Shown one piece after another: positions 35,394 through 44,308 of a stretch of DNA of 64,000 bases. Source of the DNA: Actinomycetota bacterium (GTDB lineage: Bacteria > Actinomycetota > Geothermincolia > Geothermincolales > RBG-13-55-18); contig QZKE01000053.1 in assembly GCA_003598015.1 (NCBI GenBank), forward strand, positions 52,435 to 116,434, given 5' to 3'. The stretch's first letter is position 1, and each line of letters starts with the position of its first letter. Made by a program: the position numbers and the translations under genes. The notes below the pieces were generated by a model. The model saw nothing but the letters and a program-made list of their open reading frames with translations, made no database searches and was not told the DNA's origin.

Positions 35394-36218
35394 TCAGCGG
35401 GCGCGACGCCGCAGCCGCTGCATGTAAGCGCGGCGGGGCGAGAGAGCCATGGAGACGAGAAAAAAGGCGAAGAGCACCAGTACGATGGCCGCCCCGGAGG
35501 CCACGTCCCACAAGAAGGAAAGATACAGCCCGAGAACGACGGAGGCTACCCCAACCAGCAGGGCGATTACCAGCACTCCGCGGTAGTTGCGGGACAGCTG
35601 GGTTCCCGCCGCCCCCGGGACGACCAGCAGGGCCGATACGAGGATGATGCCCACCAGTTTTATGGAGATGACTATGGTCAGGGCCATGGTGACCAGCAGC
35701 CCGTAATAGACGAACCTGACCGGCAATCCGCTTGCCGTCGCCGTCTCCTCGTCGAAGGAGATAAACAGCAGCTCCTTGAAGAAAAGGAGGATGAAAGCCG
35801 CCGATAATGCACTCAATACGGCGATCACCGCCACGTCGCTCCAGCTCAGGGCCAGGATGCTTCCGAAGAGATAACTCATGAGGTCGAGGTTGTAGGCGCC
35901 GGCCAGCCTCACCAGCACCACCCCCAGGGCCATGGCCGTGGCGAAGAGGATGCCGATGACCGTGTCCTCGTGTATGCGTCCCCTGCGGCTGAACCAGCCT
36001 ATCCCCAGGGCCACCGCGGCGCAGAAGCCGCCGGCGGAGACGACCGGGTCTATGCCGGCCGCAAGCCCGATGGCTACGCCGCCGAAAGCGGCGTGGGAGA
36101 TACCCATGCCCACGAAGGCCAGTCGCCTTACCACCACGAAGAAGGAGATGAGCGAACAGACCATGGCCACCAGTACTCCCCCGACGAGCGCGCGCTGGGC
36201 GAAACCGTAGGCCAGCAT
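35394..36218 (-). CDS. znuB: Zinc/manganese ABC transporter permease
   Basis: This 274-residue ABC-3 family permease has about eight membrane helices. The conserved segment VRRLAFVGMGISHAAFGGVAIGL and the later SIKLVGIILVSALLVVPGAAG are typical of ZnuB/MntB/TroC proteins. It starts 3 bp after the ATP-binding subunit gene and is the last gene of the zur-znuA-znuC-znuB operon. Zinc rather than manganese is inferred from the co-transcribed Zur-like regulator. Confidence 0.92.
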   Translation of the reverse strand: MLAYGFAQRALVGGVLVAMVCSLISFFVVVRRLAFVGMGISHAAFGGVAIGLAAGIDPVVSAGGFCAAVALGIGWFSRRGRIHEDTVIGILFATAMALGVVLVRLAGAYNLDLMSYLFGSILALSWSDVAVIAVLSALSAAFILLFFKELLFISFDEETATASGLPVRFVYYGLLVTMALTIVISIKLVGIILVSALLVVPGAAGTQLSRNYRGVLVIALLVGVASVVLGLYLSFLWDVASGAAIVLVLFAFFLVSMALSPRRAYMQRLRRRAR

Positions 36219-36221
36219 GGA

Positions 36222-37037
36222 TCACTCCTTGCTATCCATATGGGTTCCCACGCCGGCAAGGAAATCGAACTCGCAGCGGTAGACGTCTTTGAGCCTCTCG
36301 CTTCCCAGCACATCCAGGGGCTTGCCGTGCAGGTGCATGGTGCGGTTGATGCACACTATCTCGTCTGCGAAGCGCGCCAGCACGTTGACGTCATGAGAGA
36401 CGAAGGTGACCGAGAGGCCCTGCTCCGCTTTGAGCCGAGCCAGAAGGCCCATGAAATTCTCCTGGGCCTCGTAGTCCAGGCCGGAAGTGGGTTCGTCCAG
36501 CAGGAGGATGCGCGTCTCCAGGCAGAGGGCCCGGGCCAGGAAAGCCCGCTTCTGCTGCCCGCCCGAGAGCTCCCCTATGGGCCTTTTCTCCAGGCCGGTG
36601 AGGCCTACCGCATCGATGCTCCGCATTACCGCATCGCGGTCGGCGCGGCGGGGGAAGCGGAACGTCCCGATGCAGCAGGTACGCCCCATCATCACCACGT
36701 CGTATACGGAGACCGGGAACAGCGGGTCGAAGAGGACCTGCTGGGGCATGTAGCCTATATGGTGCAGTTCGTGTTTGAGCTCTTCCGGGCTCAGGCCCAT
36801 CACCCTCACCACGCCGCGGTCCGGCTTCACCAGTCCCAGGATAACCCGTATAAGCGTGGTCTTGCCGGCTCCGTTGGGGCCGATGATCCCCAGAAAAGTC
36901 CCCTCGGCCAGGGAAAAGGTGATTCCTTCGAGCACGCTGTGTCCGTCCAGGCTCGCCCACATGTCTTCCAGTATGATGACCTGGCGCGGCCCGTCAGTGG
37001 GCCCGGTGAAGAATTCGCCTACGCGGCACTCTCTCAC
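36222..37037 (-). CDS. znuC: Zinc/manganese ABC transporter ATP-binding protein
   Basis: A 271-residue ABC ATPase with Walker A (GPNGAGKTTL), signature LSGGQQKRAFLARAL and Walker B LLLDEPTSGLD, and the D/H-loop SHDVNVLARFAD. QQVLFDPLFPVSVYDVVMMGR is the usual spacing of metal ABC ATPases. It energises the ZnuB permease. Its start overlaps the znuA stop by four bases. Confidence 0.94.
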   Translation of the reverse strand: MRECRVGEFFTGPTDGPRQVIILEDMWASLDGHSVLEGITFSLAEGTFLGIIGPNGAGKTTLIRVILGLVKPDRGVVRVMGLSPEELKHELHHIGYMPQQVLFDPLFPVSVYDVVMMGRTCCIGTFRFPRRADRDAVMRSIDAVGLTGLEKRPIGELSGGQQKRAFLARALCLETRILLLDEPTSGLDYEAQENFMGLLARLKAEQGLSVTFVSHDVNVLARFADEIVCINRTMHLHGKPLDVLGSERLKDVYRCEFDFLAGVGTHMDSKE

Positions 37038-38065
37038 TTCAGCGCCTCCATAATGACCGCCACGTTCTGCCTCATCATCTCCAGGTAGGTGTCCGCCGCC
37101 GCATGGTTGGGATCGCCCAGCGGATCCAGTATCTCGACCACCACCTCACCGCCTGATTCCTCGGCGATGGCTTCCGCGGCCCTGGGGTTGAACTGCGGTT
37201 CCGCGAAGACAACCTTTACCCCCTGTGATTCCATCCCCTCGACAAGTGCGGCGATCTCCCCCACGGAGGGCTCCTTGCCGGGCTGTTCCTCTATCACTCC
37301 CACCTGCTCCAGGCCGTAGCGCCTGGCGAAATAGGTCCACGAGGAATGGAAAGAAACGAACTTGCGGTTCGAAACGGATACGAGTTCCTCCCCTATCTCG
37401 CGGTCGAGCTCCTCCAGCTCCTCGATGTATCTCGCCGCGTTGCCGCGATACACCTCGGCGTTCTCCGGATCGGCCTCCATGTAACCATCCCGTATAGCCA
37501 CGATCATGTATACGGCCAGTTCCGGATCGAGCCATACGTGCGGATCATATGAGTCGTACTCTTGCCCTTCTTCACCCGCGGATTCCTCATCCTGCGCTCC
37601 TTCGTGGGTCTCTCCGGCACGCACGAGCAACGACCGCGGTATCGCCTCCCCGGCAACGACCAAGATCATGTCGGGATTGTCCGTATTCGCAAAGATACCC
37701 TCCGCCCAGGGTGACAGCCCCAACCCCACTGTCGCCAGCACATCCGCCTCCGCCAGGAAACGCATCTGTCCCGTGGTCAGCTCGTAGGTATGCGGGCTCG
37801 CACCTGGAGGCACCATCACCTCCACGTCTACCATGTCTCCACCGACCTCTCGACAGAAGTCGGCCATGGGGACGATATCGGCGGCGACTTTCATCCTTCC
37901 AGGGTCGTTTTTACCGCCGGTACCGCAGCCAGCCGACAATACCAGCGCCAGCATGCCCGCCAATACCGCGACAGCGTAACAGGTCGCGCGCACCCGGCAT
38001 TTATCGAGAATTCCTTGCATTACCCTAGTCAGCCACAACCCCCCTTTTTTCAGTCGGGTACTCAC
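37034..38065 (-). CDS. znuA: Zinc ABC transporter substrate-binding lipoprotein
   Basis: The 343-residue protein has a lipoprotein signal (CYAVAVLAGMLALVLSAGC, lipobox Cys ~residue 47) and the cluster A-I solute-binding fold. Zinc ligands can be placed at His in GASPHTYE, His in YDPHVWLDPE, His in FVSFHSSWTYFA and the late Asp/Glu region. An acidic loop (ETHEGAQDEESAGEEGQEYDS, shortened) lies before the second ligand, as in zinc-type binding proteins. GTG at 38065 overlaps the zur stop as GTGA; an internal ATG would give a more usual signal length. Confidence 0.93.
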   Translation of the reverse strand: MSTRLKKGGLWLTRVMQGILDKCRVRATCYAVAVLAGMLALVLSAGCGTGGKNDPGRMKVAADIVPMADFCREVGGDMVDVEVMVPPGASPHTYELTTGQMRFLAEADVLATVGLGLSPWAEGIFANTDNPDMILVVAGEAIPRSLLVRAGETHEGAQDEESAGEEGQEYDSYDPHVWLDPELAVYMIVAIRDGYMEADPENAEVYRGNAARYIEELEELDREIGEELVSVSNRKFVSFHSSWTYFARRYGLEQVGVIEEQPGKEPSVGEIAALVEGMESQGVKVVFAEPQFNPRAAEAIAEESGGEVVVEILDPLGDPNHAAADTYLEMMRQNVAVIMEALK

Positions 38066-38499
38066 CGACTACCCTTGCCCCTGCCTCTCTCCAGGCAATC
38101 CGGACAGTACCCGAAGAGGCTCATGCAATGACCGGTGATCATGAAATCGCTTCCGTCCCGCACGATATCCTCTATCTCCTCTATCAGGCATGCCTCGAGC
38201 AACTCCACGTCGCCACATGATAAACAGACCATGTGGTGGTGGTGTTTACCCTCGTTTATCTCGTAATATTGCGAGTCGCCGTGCAGGTGTACAGGCAGTG
38301 CTACCTCCAGTTCGCGGAAGAGATCCAGGGTACGGTAGACGGTGGTAAGGCCGAGGCCGGGGCGTTTCTCGCAGGCCAGGGAATGGATATCGTCGAGACT
38401 CAGTGGTTTGCCTTCGTTCTCCTGCAATACGCGGTAGATCACTTCCCGCTGTGGTGTAACCCGGTATCCTCGCGACCGCAACCTCTTTCCCAGGTCCAT
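38062..38499 (-). CDS. zur: Fur-family repressor, Zur-like
   Basis: This 145-residue metalloregulator has the winged-helix N-terminus (RLRSRGYRVTPQREVIYRVL), TTVYRTLDLF recognition helix, the HHHHMVCLSCGDVELLE metal region and a second Cys pair FGYCPDC. The two CxxC pairs form the structural zinc site. It leads an operon with the znu transporter, which marks it as a zinc-uptake regulator rather than Fur or PerR. A near-consensus box lies just upstream. Confidence 0.92.
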   Translation of the reverse strand: MDLGKRLRSRGYRVTPQREVIYRVLQENEGKPLSLDDIHSLACEKRPGLGLTTVYRTLDLFRELEVALPVHLHGDSQYYEINEGKHHHHMVCLSCGDVELLEACLIEEIEDIVRDGSDFMITGHCMSLFGYCPDCLERGRGKGSR

Positions 38500-38513
38500 G
38501 CGCTACTCCTTAT

Positions 38514-38528
38514 TGACAATTATTATCA
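38514..38528. promoter_or_regulatory. Zur/Fur box at the zur promoter
   Basis: TGACAAT-T-ATTATCA matches the 7-1-7 Fur-family consensus (TGATAATnATTATCA) with one mismatch. It lies between an extended -10 element (TGGTATAAT on the minus strand, TATAAT at 38532-38537) and the zur start, where a bound repressor would block transcription of zur-znuACB. Autoregulation in response to zinc is the expected role. Confidence 0.8.
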
Positions 38529-38624
38529 TCTATTATACCAGTTTACCATGGTATTTAAACCTGTAACGAGAGGCAACAAGCATCTGCGGACGGGTACGGT
38601 CTAAGGGGTTGGCGATCGTAAAGG

Positions 38625-40307
38625 TCAGCTGTCCACGGCGGCCCTCTTCTTGAGCATGGATTGGGCGTGCTTGCGTGCGGTGGATTCATCGCCGCCGAGC
38701 ATGCGCACCAGCTCATCCACCTTCCTCCCTCCCGCGAGGGACTCGACCTCGGTGACTATTCCCTCTGGAGTTTCGCACTTGCTCACCGACATGTGGCTGT
38801 CTGAGAAAGCAGCAATCTGCGGCAGGTGGGTGATGGAGAAGACCTGGTGATAGCGGGATATGCGCGACAGCTTCTCCGCCAGGACGTCGGCGGTCGCCCC
38901 TCCGATACCCGCGTCGACCTCGTCGAACACCAGGGTAGCCACCGCATCCGCCCTGGCGAGGGCGAGTTTCAATGCCAGCATGATACGCGAGAGTTCGCCC
39001 CCGGAGGCGATGCGCGCTATGGGCCGATAGGGCAATCCCTTGCCCGGCGAGACGGTGAACTCCACGTCATCGCCACCCCACTCTCCGAAGTCCTCGGCCT
39101 TCCCCACCTCCACCTGGAAGCGCATGCCCGCCATGTTGAGCTCGTCAAGCTCGCGGTTGGTCTCTCGGGCAAGCCTGGTGGCCAGGTCCTGACGCGAAGC
39201 GGTGAGCCCGGCTGCGGCCTTGCGCAGCGCCGCACCCTTGTGCTTTTCATCCGCTTTAAGGACCTCCCTTTGTGAGTCCAGGTTCTCGAGCTCTTCCAGG
39301 CGCAGGCGCGAGCGCTCCAGGTGCTTCAGTATGAGGGTGGTGTCGCGGCCGTACTTGCGAGCCAGCTCGGACAGCACGCGCAGGCGCAGCTCCACTTCCT
39401 CCAGGCGGCCCGGCTCGAAATCGAGCGTCTCCGCGTAGTCTCGCATTTCATGGGCGAGATCCACCAGCTGCCCCTGGACATCGCGCAGCCTCTCCGCCCA
39501 TGGGGCCAGGTCATCGTCGAGGGGCAAAGCCCTTTCCAGCACGGCTTCCGCGCCTCCCAGGCGGTCCGTCGCACCCTCCCCCTCCCCCTCGCCCACGATG
39601 AGCTCATATGCAGCGCGCGCCGCCGTGAAGAGCTCCTCGCGGTTCTGCATGCGCTTGCGCTCCTTCAGCAGCTCCTCCATCTCCCCCTCCAGCGGCTGCG
39701 CCTCCTCGATCTCGCGCACCTGGAAACGCAGGAGGTCGATCTCCCGCAGCCTCTCCGCTTCATCCATGGACGCTCTTGCCAGCCTCTCCCGCGCATCTCG
39801 CCATGCCCCGTAGAGCGCGCGGTAGGTTCGCAGCATCTCGGCATGTGCGGGATCACCGTAGGCATCCAGGTATTCTCGATGGCATGACGGGCGTAGCAGG
39901 CGCTGGTGCTCATGCTGGCCGTGGATGTCGACCAGGTATTCGCCCAGCTTCGACAGCGTCCCTACCGTGCACATCCCGCCGTTCGCATAACACCTGCTCT
40001 TGCCGTCGCCCGTCATCACGCGCCTCAGGATGATCGTGTCATCCTCCATGTCTATGCCTTCCTCCGCCGCCAGCGCTCTCACTCCCTCCCCCACCGCGAT
40101 GTCGAAGGCCGCCTCCAGCTCCAACCTGTCCGCTCCCTCGCGCAGGAGGCCGCTGTCCCCCCGCCCCCCCAGGAGAAGCCCCAGTGCCTCTACGAGCACC
40201 GTCTTTCCAGCGCCGGTCTCACCCGTCAATACGTTCAGGCCGGGTCCGAATTCCAGCCTGGCTTCGGCGATCAGAGCCAGGTTGCGCACGTGCAGTTCTC
40301 TCAGCAT
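38625..40307 (-). CDS. recN: DNA repair protein RecN
   Basis: RecN is an SMC-like ATPase acting on double-strand breaks. It has the N-terminal Walker A (LNVLTGETGAGKTVLVEALGLLLGGRG, P-loop near residue 30), a long central coiled coil (RLREIDLLRFQVREIEE), and the C-terminal ABC signature SGGELSRIMLALKLAL with Walker B LVFDEVDAGIGG. Length is 560 residues. It is last in the xseB-dxs-tlyA-nadK-recN operon, whose order is shared with many Gram-positive bacteria. Confidence 0.96.
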   Translation of the reverse strand: MLRELHVRNLALIAEARLEFGPGLNVLTGETGAGKTVLVEALGLLLGGRGDSGLLREGADRLELEAAFDIAVGEGVRALAAEEGIDMEDDTIILRRVMTGDGKSRCYANGGMCTVGTLSKLGEYLVDIHGQHEHQRLLRPSCHREYLDAYGDPAHAEMLRTYRALYGAWRDARERLARASMDEAERLREIDLLRFQVREIEEAQPLEGEMEELLKERKRMQNREELFTAARAAYELIVGEGEGEGATDRLGGAEAVLERALPLDDDLAPWAERLRDVQGQLVDLAHEMRDYAETLDFEPGRLEEVELRLRVLSELARKYGRDTTLILKHLERSRLRLEELENLDSQREVLKADEKHKGAALRKAAAGLTASRQDLATRLARETNRELDELNMAGMRFQVEVGKAEDFGEWGGDDVEFTVSPGKGLPYRPIARIASGGELSRIMLALKLALARADAVATLVFDEVDAGIGGATADVLAEKLSRISRYHQVFSITHLPQIAAFSDSHMSVSKCETPEGIVTEVESLAGGRKVDELVRMLGGDESTARKHAQSMLKKRAAVDS

Positions 40308-40337
40308 GTCTTACCTCGCTGCTGGCGCAGCCTGCTG

Positions 40338-41210
40338 CTACTTGCCATAATCCGGAAAATCGAATTTGGCACGAAGCAGGCTGTAGAAGGAATAGCCCTG
40401 CAGTTTGATCATCTTCAGCCGCCGCTCCGCCCTGCGTATGAGTACCCTTCCTCCCCGGGGCAGTTCCGTCTCCTCCCGACCATCAAAGGACAGGGTGGGC
40501 ATGACCTTCTCCCTCTGCACCTGTACCTCGATGTAACTCTCTGGCGATATGATGACCGAACGGTCCATGAGCGAGTGGCTGCAGATGGGAGTGAGGATTA
40601 TGCAGTCGAGCAGCGGGTCCACGATGGGGCCGCCGGCGGAAAGCGAATAGGCGGTGGATCCCGTGGGCGTAGAGAAGATCACGCCGTCACCCGCGTAGAA
40701 GTGGAAATAGCGCCCGTTTATATCCACCTCCAGGCGGATCATCCTCTGCAACTCCCGCTTACCTACCGCCACTTCGTTGAGGGCATAATGCAGTTGCGGC
40801 GAGTCCTCCTCCCCCAGGGAGCACGCGAGAAGCATGCGTTCCTGCAACATGTAACGACCCGCCAGGATCTCCTCCAGGCCCGGATACATTCCATCGGCAT
40901 CCATGGCGGTTAGAAAACCCTTCTTGCCCAGGTTTATGCCCACCACCGGAACGTCCGCCGCATAGGCCGCCGCGGACGCCCTTAGCATGGCGCCGTCGCC
41001 CCCCAGCGATACTACCAGCTCCAGCCCGCTGGCGAATTCCTCGTTGTCGCTTCCCTTTTCCGGGCACCCCATGGCCTGCGCGTCCTCCCGTAGGATATGC
41101 ACGTCTATCCCCCTGCCGGACAGCCATTCCAGCAGGTTGCCGGCGACATCCAGTGATGATTTCTTATAGGCATGGGGCATGATCCCGATGGTACTTATCT
41201 CGTTCGCCAT
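40338..41210 (-). CDS. nadK: NAD kinase
   Basis: The enzyme phosphorylates NAD to NADP. The signature LVVSLGGDGAMLRASAA (GGDG, ~residue 72) and the second motif GVIFSTPTGSTAYSLSAGGPIVDP are intact. Length is 290 residues. It overlaps tlyA by 16 bp and precedes recN by 30 bp. Confidence 0.96.
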   Translation of the reverse strand: MANEISTIGIMPHAYKKSSLDVAGNLLEWLSGRGIDVHILREDAQAMGCPEKGSDNEEFASGLELVVSLGGDGAMLRASAAAYAADVPVVGINLGKKGFLTAMDADGMYPGLEEILAGRYMLQERMLLACSLGEEDSPQLHYALNEVAVGKRELQRMIRLEVDINGRYFHFYAGDGVIFSTPTGSTAYSLSAGGPIVDPLLDCIILTPICSHSLMDRSVIISPESYIEVQVQREKVMPTLSFDGREETELPRGGRVLIRRAERRLKMIKLQGYSFYSLLRAKFDFPDYGK

Positions 41211-41992
41211 GCTTCCTCCACCGCTTTCTCCACCTCACAGGCGATGTCTATCTCCTCATGATACGGTTTTCTTGTCCACCAGGCGAAGAACTCCGTGTTC
41301 CCATCCGCCCCCCTCAGAGCCGAAGGGGCAAGCCCGCACAGCTTGAAGCCATACCCCTGCGCCGCCTCCAGCACGACCTGCAGTACCTCCCGGTGCACAT
41401 CCGGGTCGCGCACTACTCCCTTCTTGCCGACTCTTCCCCTCTCCGCCTCGAATTGCGGCTTGATCAATGCAACGAGTACGCCCCCCTCTTCGAGCACCGC
41501 GCCCAACGCCGGAAATACGAGGCGCAGCGAGATGAATGATAGATCGGCAACGATCATCTCCGGGATATAGGGGAGTTCGTATGGCGTGAGATGGCGGGCG
41601 TTCCTGCCTTCCATCACCGTGACCCTTGCATCCCGTCTCAAGTCCCAGTGGAGTTGTCCTTTGCCCACATCCAGGCAGGTGACCCGCGCAGCGCCTCTCT
41701 CGAGGAGGCAGTGGGTGAACCCTCCCGTGGATGAGCCGACATCCAGAACCGAAAGCCCGGACACGTCCATCCCCCAGCGCTCCAGCACACCATCGAGTTT
41801 ATCACCGCCACGTGACACGAAGCGTGCCTTGCTCTTGACGATCACCCTGTCCGAGGGCCCCAACCTGGTACCGGCCTTGATGGTCCTGCCCTTGCCCTCG
41901 ATCTCCACCTCGCCCGCCATCACCGCAAGCCGGGCACGCTCTCGCGAAGGGAAGAATCCCTCCTCCACCAGCCACTGATCAAGCCGTTTCAT
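41195..41992 (-). CDS. tlyA: TlyA family rRNA 2'-O-methyltransferase
   Basis: The N-terminal S4 domain (KRLDQWLVEEGFFPSRERARLAVMAG) is followed by a Rossmann methyltransferase domain (RGGDKLDGVLE, VLDVGSSTGGFTHCLLERGA, VADLSFISLRLV). Actinobacterial TlyA methylates cytidines in 16S and 23S rRNA and affects capreomycin sensitivity; older annotations say hemolysin. Length (265 aa) is standard. It is 3 bp downstream of dxs. Confidence 0.94.
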   Translation of the reverse strand: MKRLDQWLVEEGFFPSRERARLAVMAGEVEIEGKGRTIKAGTRLGPSDRVIVKSKARFVSRGGDKLDGVLERWGMDVSGLSVLDVGSSTGGFTHCLLERGAARVTCLDVGKGQLHWDLRRDARVTVMEGRNARHLTPYELPYIPEMIVADLSFISLRLVFPALGAVLEEGGVLVALIKPQFEAERGRVGKKGVVRDPDVHREVLQVVLEAAQGYGFKLCGLAPSALRGADGNTEFFAWWTRKPYHEEIDIACEVEKAVEEAWRTR

Positions 41993-41995
41993 CTA

Positions 41996-43882
41996 TTACC
42001 CGGCTTCACCGCGTAACCTGCGCCGTACCACCCTCGCCACGGAGGCGGCGTCAATACCCTCGACACCAAATAGATACGGCACCTTGCCATGTCCCACGAA
42101 GTGGTCGGGCAAACCGAAGTTCACCAGCATACACGATGAATCCATCCTCTCGAGCAGGGCTGCAACCCCTTCCCCGAACCCGCCTGTGAGAACGCTGTCC
42201 TCCAGTGTCGCCAGGAGGCGATGCCGGGACGCCAGATCCATCACCATCTCCTCATCCATGGGTTTAACGAAGCGTGCATCCAGCACGGCTACCTCTATCC
42301 CCTCGCCCGAGAGTATCTCTGCGGCTTCCAGTGCGACGTCAACCATCCTTCCCACTGCAAGCAGGGCCGCGTCTCCGCCCTCCCTGATCACGACGCCTTT
42401 GCCGGATGCGATGGGCCTGGGCTCGGGTTCTACTACGAGAGAACGGCCGGCCCCCCTTGGATAGCGGATGGCCACGGGGCCCGCGAAAACCAATGCGGCC
42501 CAGAGCATGTCCCTCAGTTCCTCCTGGTCGCGTGGGGCCATGACGGACATGTTGGGCATCATGCGCAGGTAGGAAAGGTCAAACGCGCCATGGTGTGTAG
42601 GTCCGTCCTCGCCTACGAGCCCCGCCCGGTCAAGGGTGAAGATGACCGGCAGGTTCTGCAGGCATACTTCCTGTATCAACTGGTCGATGGCCCGCTGCAG
42701 GAAGGTGGAGTAGATGGATACCACCGGCCGGTAACCGCCCAGTGCAAGGCCGGCGGCCAGGGTCACGGCGTGCTGTTCCGCGATCCCCACGTCGAAGAAG
42801 CGGCGTGGAAACAATCTGGCAAAATCATCCAGTCCAGTCCCGAGCTTCATGGCGGCGGTTATGGCGACCAGCCGCGGTTCAACCCGGGCCATGTCGCAGA
42901 GCACCCGTCCGAAAGTATCCGTAAATGAGGGCGCCTGCCGTTCTTCCAGGGACTTCCCCGTTGCCGGATCGAAGGGGCCCAGGCCGTGGAAGAGATCGGG
43001 GTCCCTCTCGGCAGGCGGGTACCCCTTGCCCTTGCTGGTGAGTACGTGGATGAGGATCGGACCCTCGGCGGCCGCCGCCAGCCTCAGGTCCCTCTCCACC
43101 GCCTGTACGTCATGTCCGTCGACGATGCCCACGTACTGGATGCCCAATTCCTCGAAGATGAACTCGGGGATGAGGAAGTTCTTCAAGCGCTCCTTGAAGG
43201 AATGGATGATGCGGTCGGTGGGAGCGCCAACGATGGGCACGTTCTCGATGAGCTCTTTCACCTCGTCCTTAACGCGCATATATCGCGGGTTCAAGCGGAG
43301 CTGTGTGAGATAGGTAGACATGGCACCGACGTTGCGCGATATGGACATGCCGTTGTCGTTGAGCACGATTATAAGGTTCTTCCTAAGATGACCGGCCTGG
43401 TTGAGAGCTTCGAAGGCCATGCCTCCCGTAAGTGCTCCGTCTCCTACCACGGCTACTACGTGGTGCTCCTCACCTTTCAGGTCGCGGGCGATGGCCAGGC
43501 CCAGCGCATAACTTATGGAGGTGCTGGAATGTCCGGCGTTATTGACGTCATGCGGGCTTTCCTCGCGTCGTGGAAACCCGCTGCATCCATCATGGCAGCG
43601 CAGCCGTATAAACTCCTCTTTTCTCCCGGTGAGCAGTTTGTGTGCATAGGACTGGTGTCCCACATCCCATACTATGCGGTCCTGCGGGCTCTGAAAGACC
43701 CTGTGAATGGCGATGGTGAGTTCCACCACTCCCAGGCTGGGAGCAAGATGCCCGCCGCATCTCGCCGTGGTCTCCACGATTACGCTGCGGATCTCCTCGG
43801 CCAGCCGGTTTAACTCTTCATAATCCAGCTCTTTCAGATCACCGGGCCCGGAGATGGTATCCAGCAGGGGGGTATCGCTCAC
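41996..43882 (-). CDS. dxs: 1-deoxy-D-xylulose-5-phosphate synthase
   Basis: Dxs condenses pyruvate and glyceraldehyde 3-phosphate, the first step of the MEP isoprenoid pathway, using thiamine diphosphate. Seen are VWDVGHQSYAHKLLTGR, the ThDP motif GDGALTGGMAFEALNQAG, and the transketolase middle domain DVGIAEQHAVTLAAGLA and DRAGLVGEDGPTHHGAFD. Length, 628 residues, is normal. The GTG start overlaps the xseB-like stop (GTGA), so translation is coupled. Confidence 0.97.
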   Translation of the reverse strand: MSDTPLLDTISGPGDLKELDYEELNRLAEEIRSVIVETTARCGGHLAPSLGVVELTIAIHRVFQSPQDRIVWDVGHQSYAHKLLTGRKEEFIRLRCHDGCSGFPRREESPHDVNNAGHSSTSISYALGLAIARDLKGEEHHVVAVVGDGALTGGMAFEALNQAGHLRKNLIIVLNDNGMSISRNVGAMSTYLTQLRLNPRYMRVKDEVKELIENVPIVGAPTDRIIHSFKERLKNFLIPEFIFEELGIQYVGIVDGHDVQAVERDLRLAAAAEGPILIHVLTSKGKGYPPAERDPDLFHGLGPFDPATGKSLEERQAPSFTDTFGRVLCDMARVEPRLVAITAAMKLGTGLDDFARLFPRRFFDVGIAEQHAVTLAAGLALGGYRPVVSIYSTFLQRAIDQLIQEVCLQNLPVIFTLDRAGLVGEDGPTHHGAFDLSYLRMMPNMSVMAPRDQEELRDMLWAALVFAGPVAIRYPRGAGRSLVVEPEPRPIASGKGVVIREGGDAALLAVGRMVDVALEAAEILSGEGIEVAVLDARFVKPMDEEMVMDLASRHRLLATLEDSVLTGGFGEGVAALLERMDSSCMLVNFGLPDHFVGHGKVPYLFGVEGIDAASVARVVRRRLRGEAG

Positions 43883-44043
43883 GTCTCCCCCTTTTCGAGC
43901 TGTTCACCGCAGCGCTCCACTTCTTCCACGGCCTCTTCCAGGACATCCAGGGCCTCGCCTTCCTCGAGCTCCTCCTGTAACCTGTCCGCCTTTTCCCGCA
44001 CCCTGCGGAGCACTTCCTCCATGTTCTCTCTGTCTTCCGGCAA
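43879..44043 (-). CDS. xseB: Short exodeoxyribonuclease VII small subunit (XseB-like)
   Basis: This 54-codon frame is below the ORF-track cutoff. It starts at TTG 44043 after a strong AGAGGAGG nine bases upstream, and its TGA overlaps the GTG of dxs. The product is a charged helical hairpin (VREKADRLQEELEEGEALD, EEAVEEVERCGEQLEKGE), which follows the XseB pattern of two helices with EALxxLEEAVxxVxRC. XseB usually has 60-80 residues, so this one is short. Its place directly before dxs-tlyA-nadK-recN is the conserved xseB position. No xseA is in the window; its usual upstream place is taken by a divergent gene. Confidence 0.7.
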   Translation of the reverse strand: MPEDRENMEEVLRRVREKADRLQEELEEGEALDVLEEAVEEVERCGEQLEKGET

Positions 44044-44308
44044 TCCGTATTTCCTCCTCTATGGCAGTGACTTCTCGAACGAAAGCCGCGGGGATTCGTC
44101 TCCGCCATCTCCGGCTGCCCGTTCTCTTCTAAGTGGATTCTATCTGACCCCTTCCGCGAGCCGCAAGGTTATCGGGCAGGTAGCGGATTGCCGGATGTTG
44201 AATTATTATATGATATTCACGGCCTGCGCCTGCAGCGGAAGGTGCGGCCGGATCTTCACGGTCTTCTTGCTCAGGAGCGCCTGCCGTGGCGCAGAGGTTG
44301 GAAAAGAC

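Noticed and set aside
35275-36225. 316-residue minus-strand ORF overlapping znuB
   Set aside because: Arg/Gly/His-rich shadow of znuB in another frame, with no family pattern.
43839-44108. 89-residue ORF ahead of dxs
   Set aside because: Out-of-frame shadow; the coupled 54-codon xseB-like frame has the SD and the GTGA overlap.
44021-44308. N-terminal 96-residue extension of the M28-like ORF
   Set aside because: It overlaps xseB on the opposite strand, has no Shine-Dalgarno and reads as non-protein-like sequence; GTG 44309 fits the family start.
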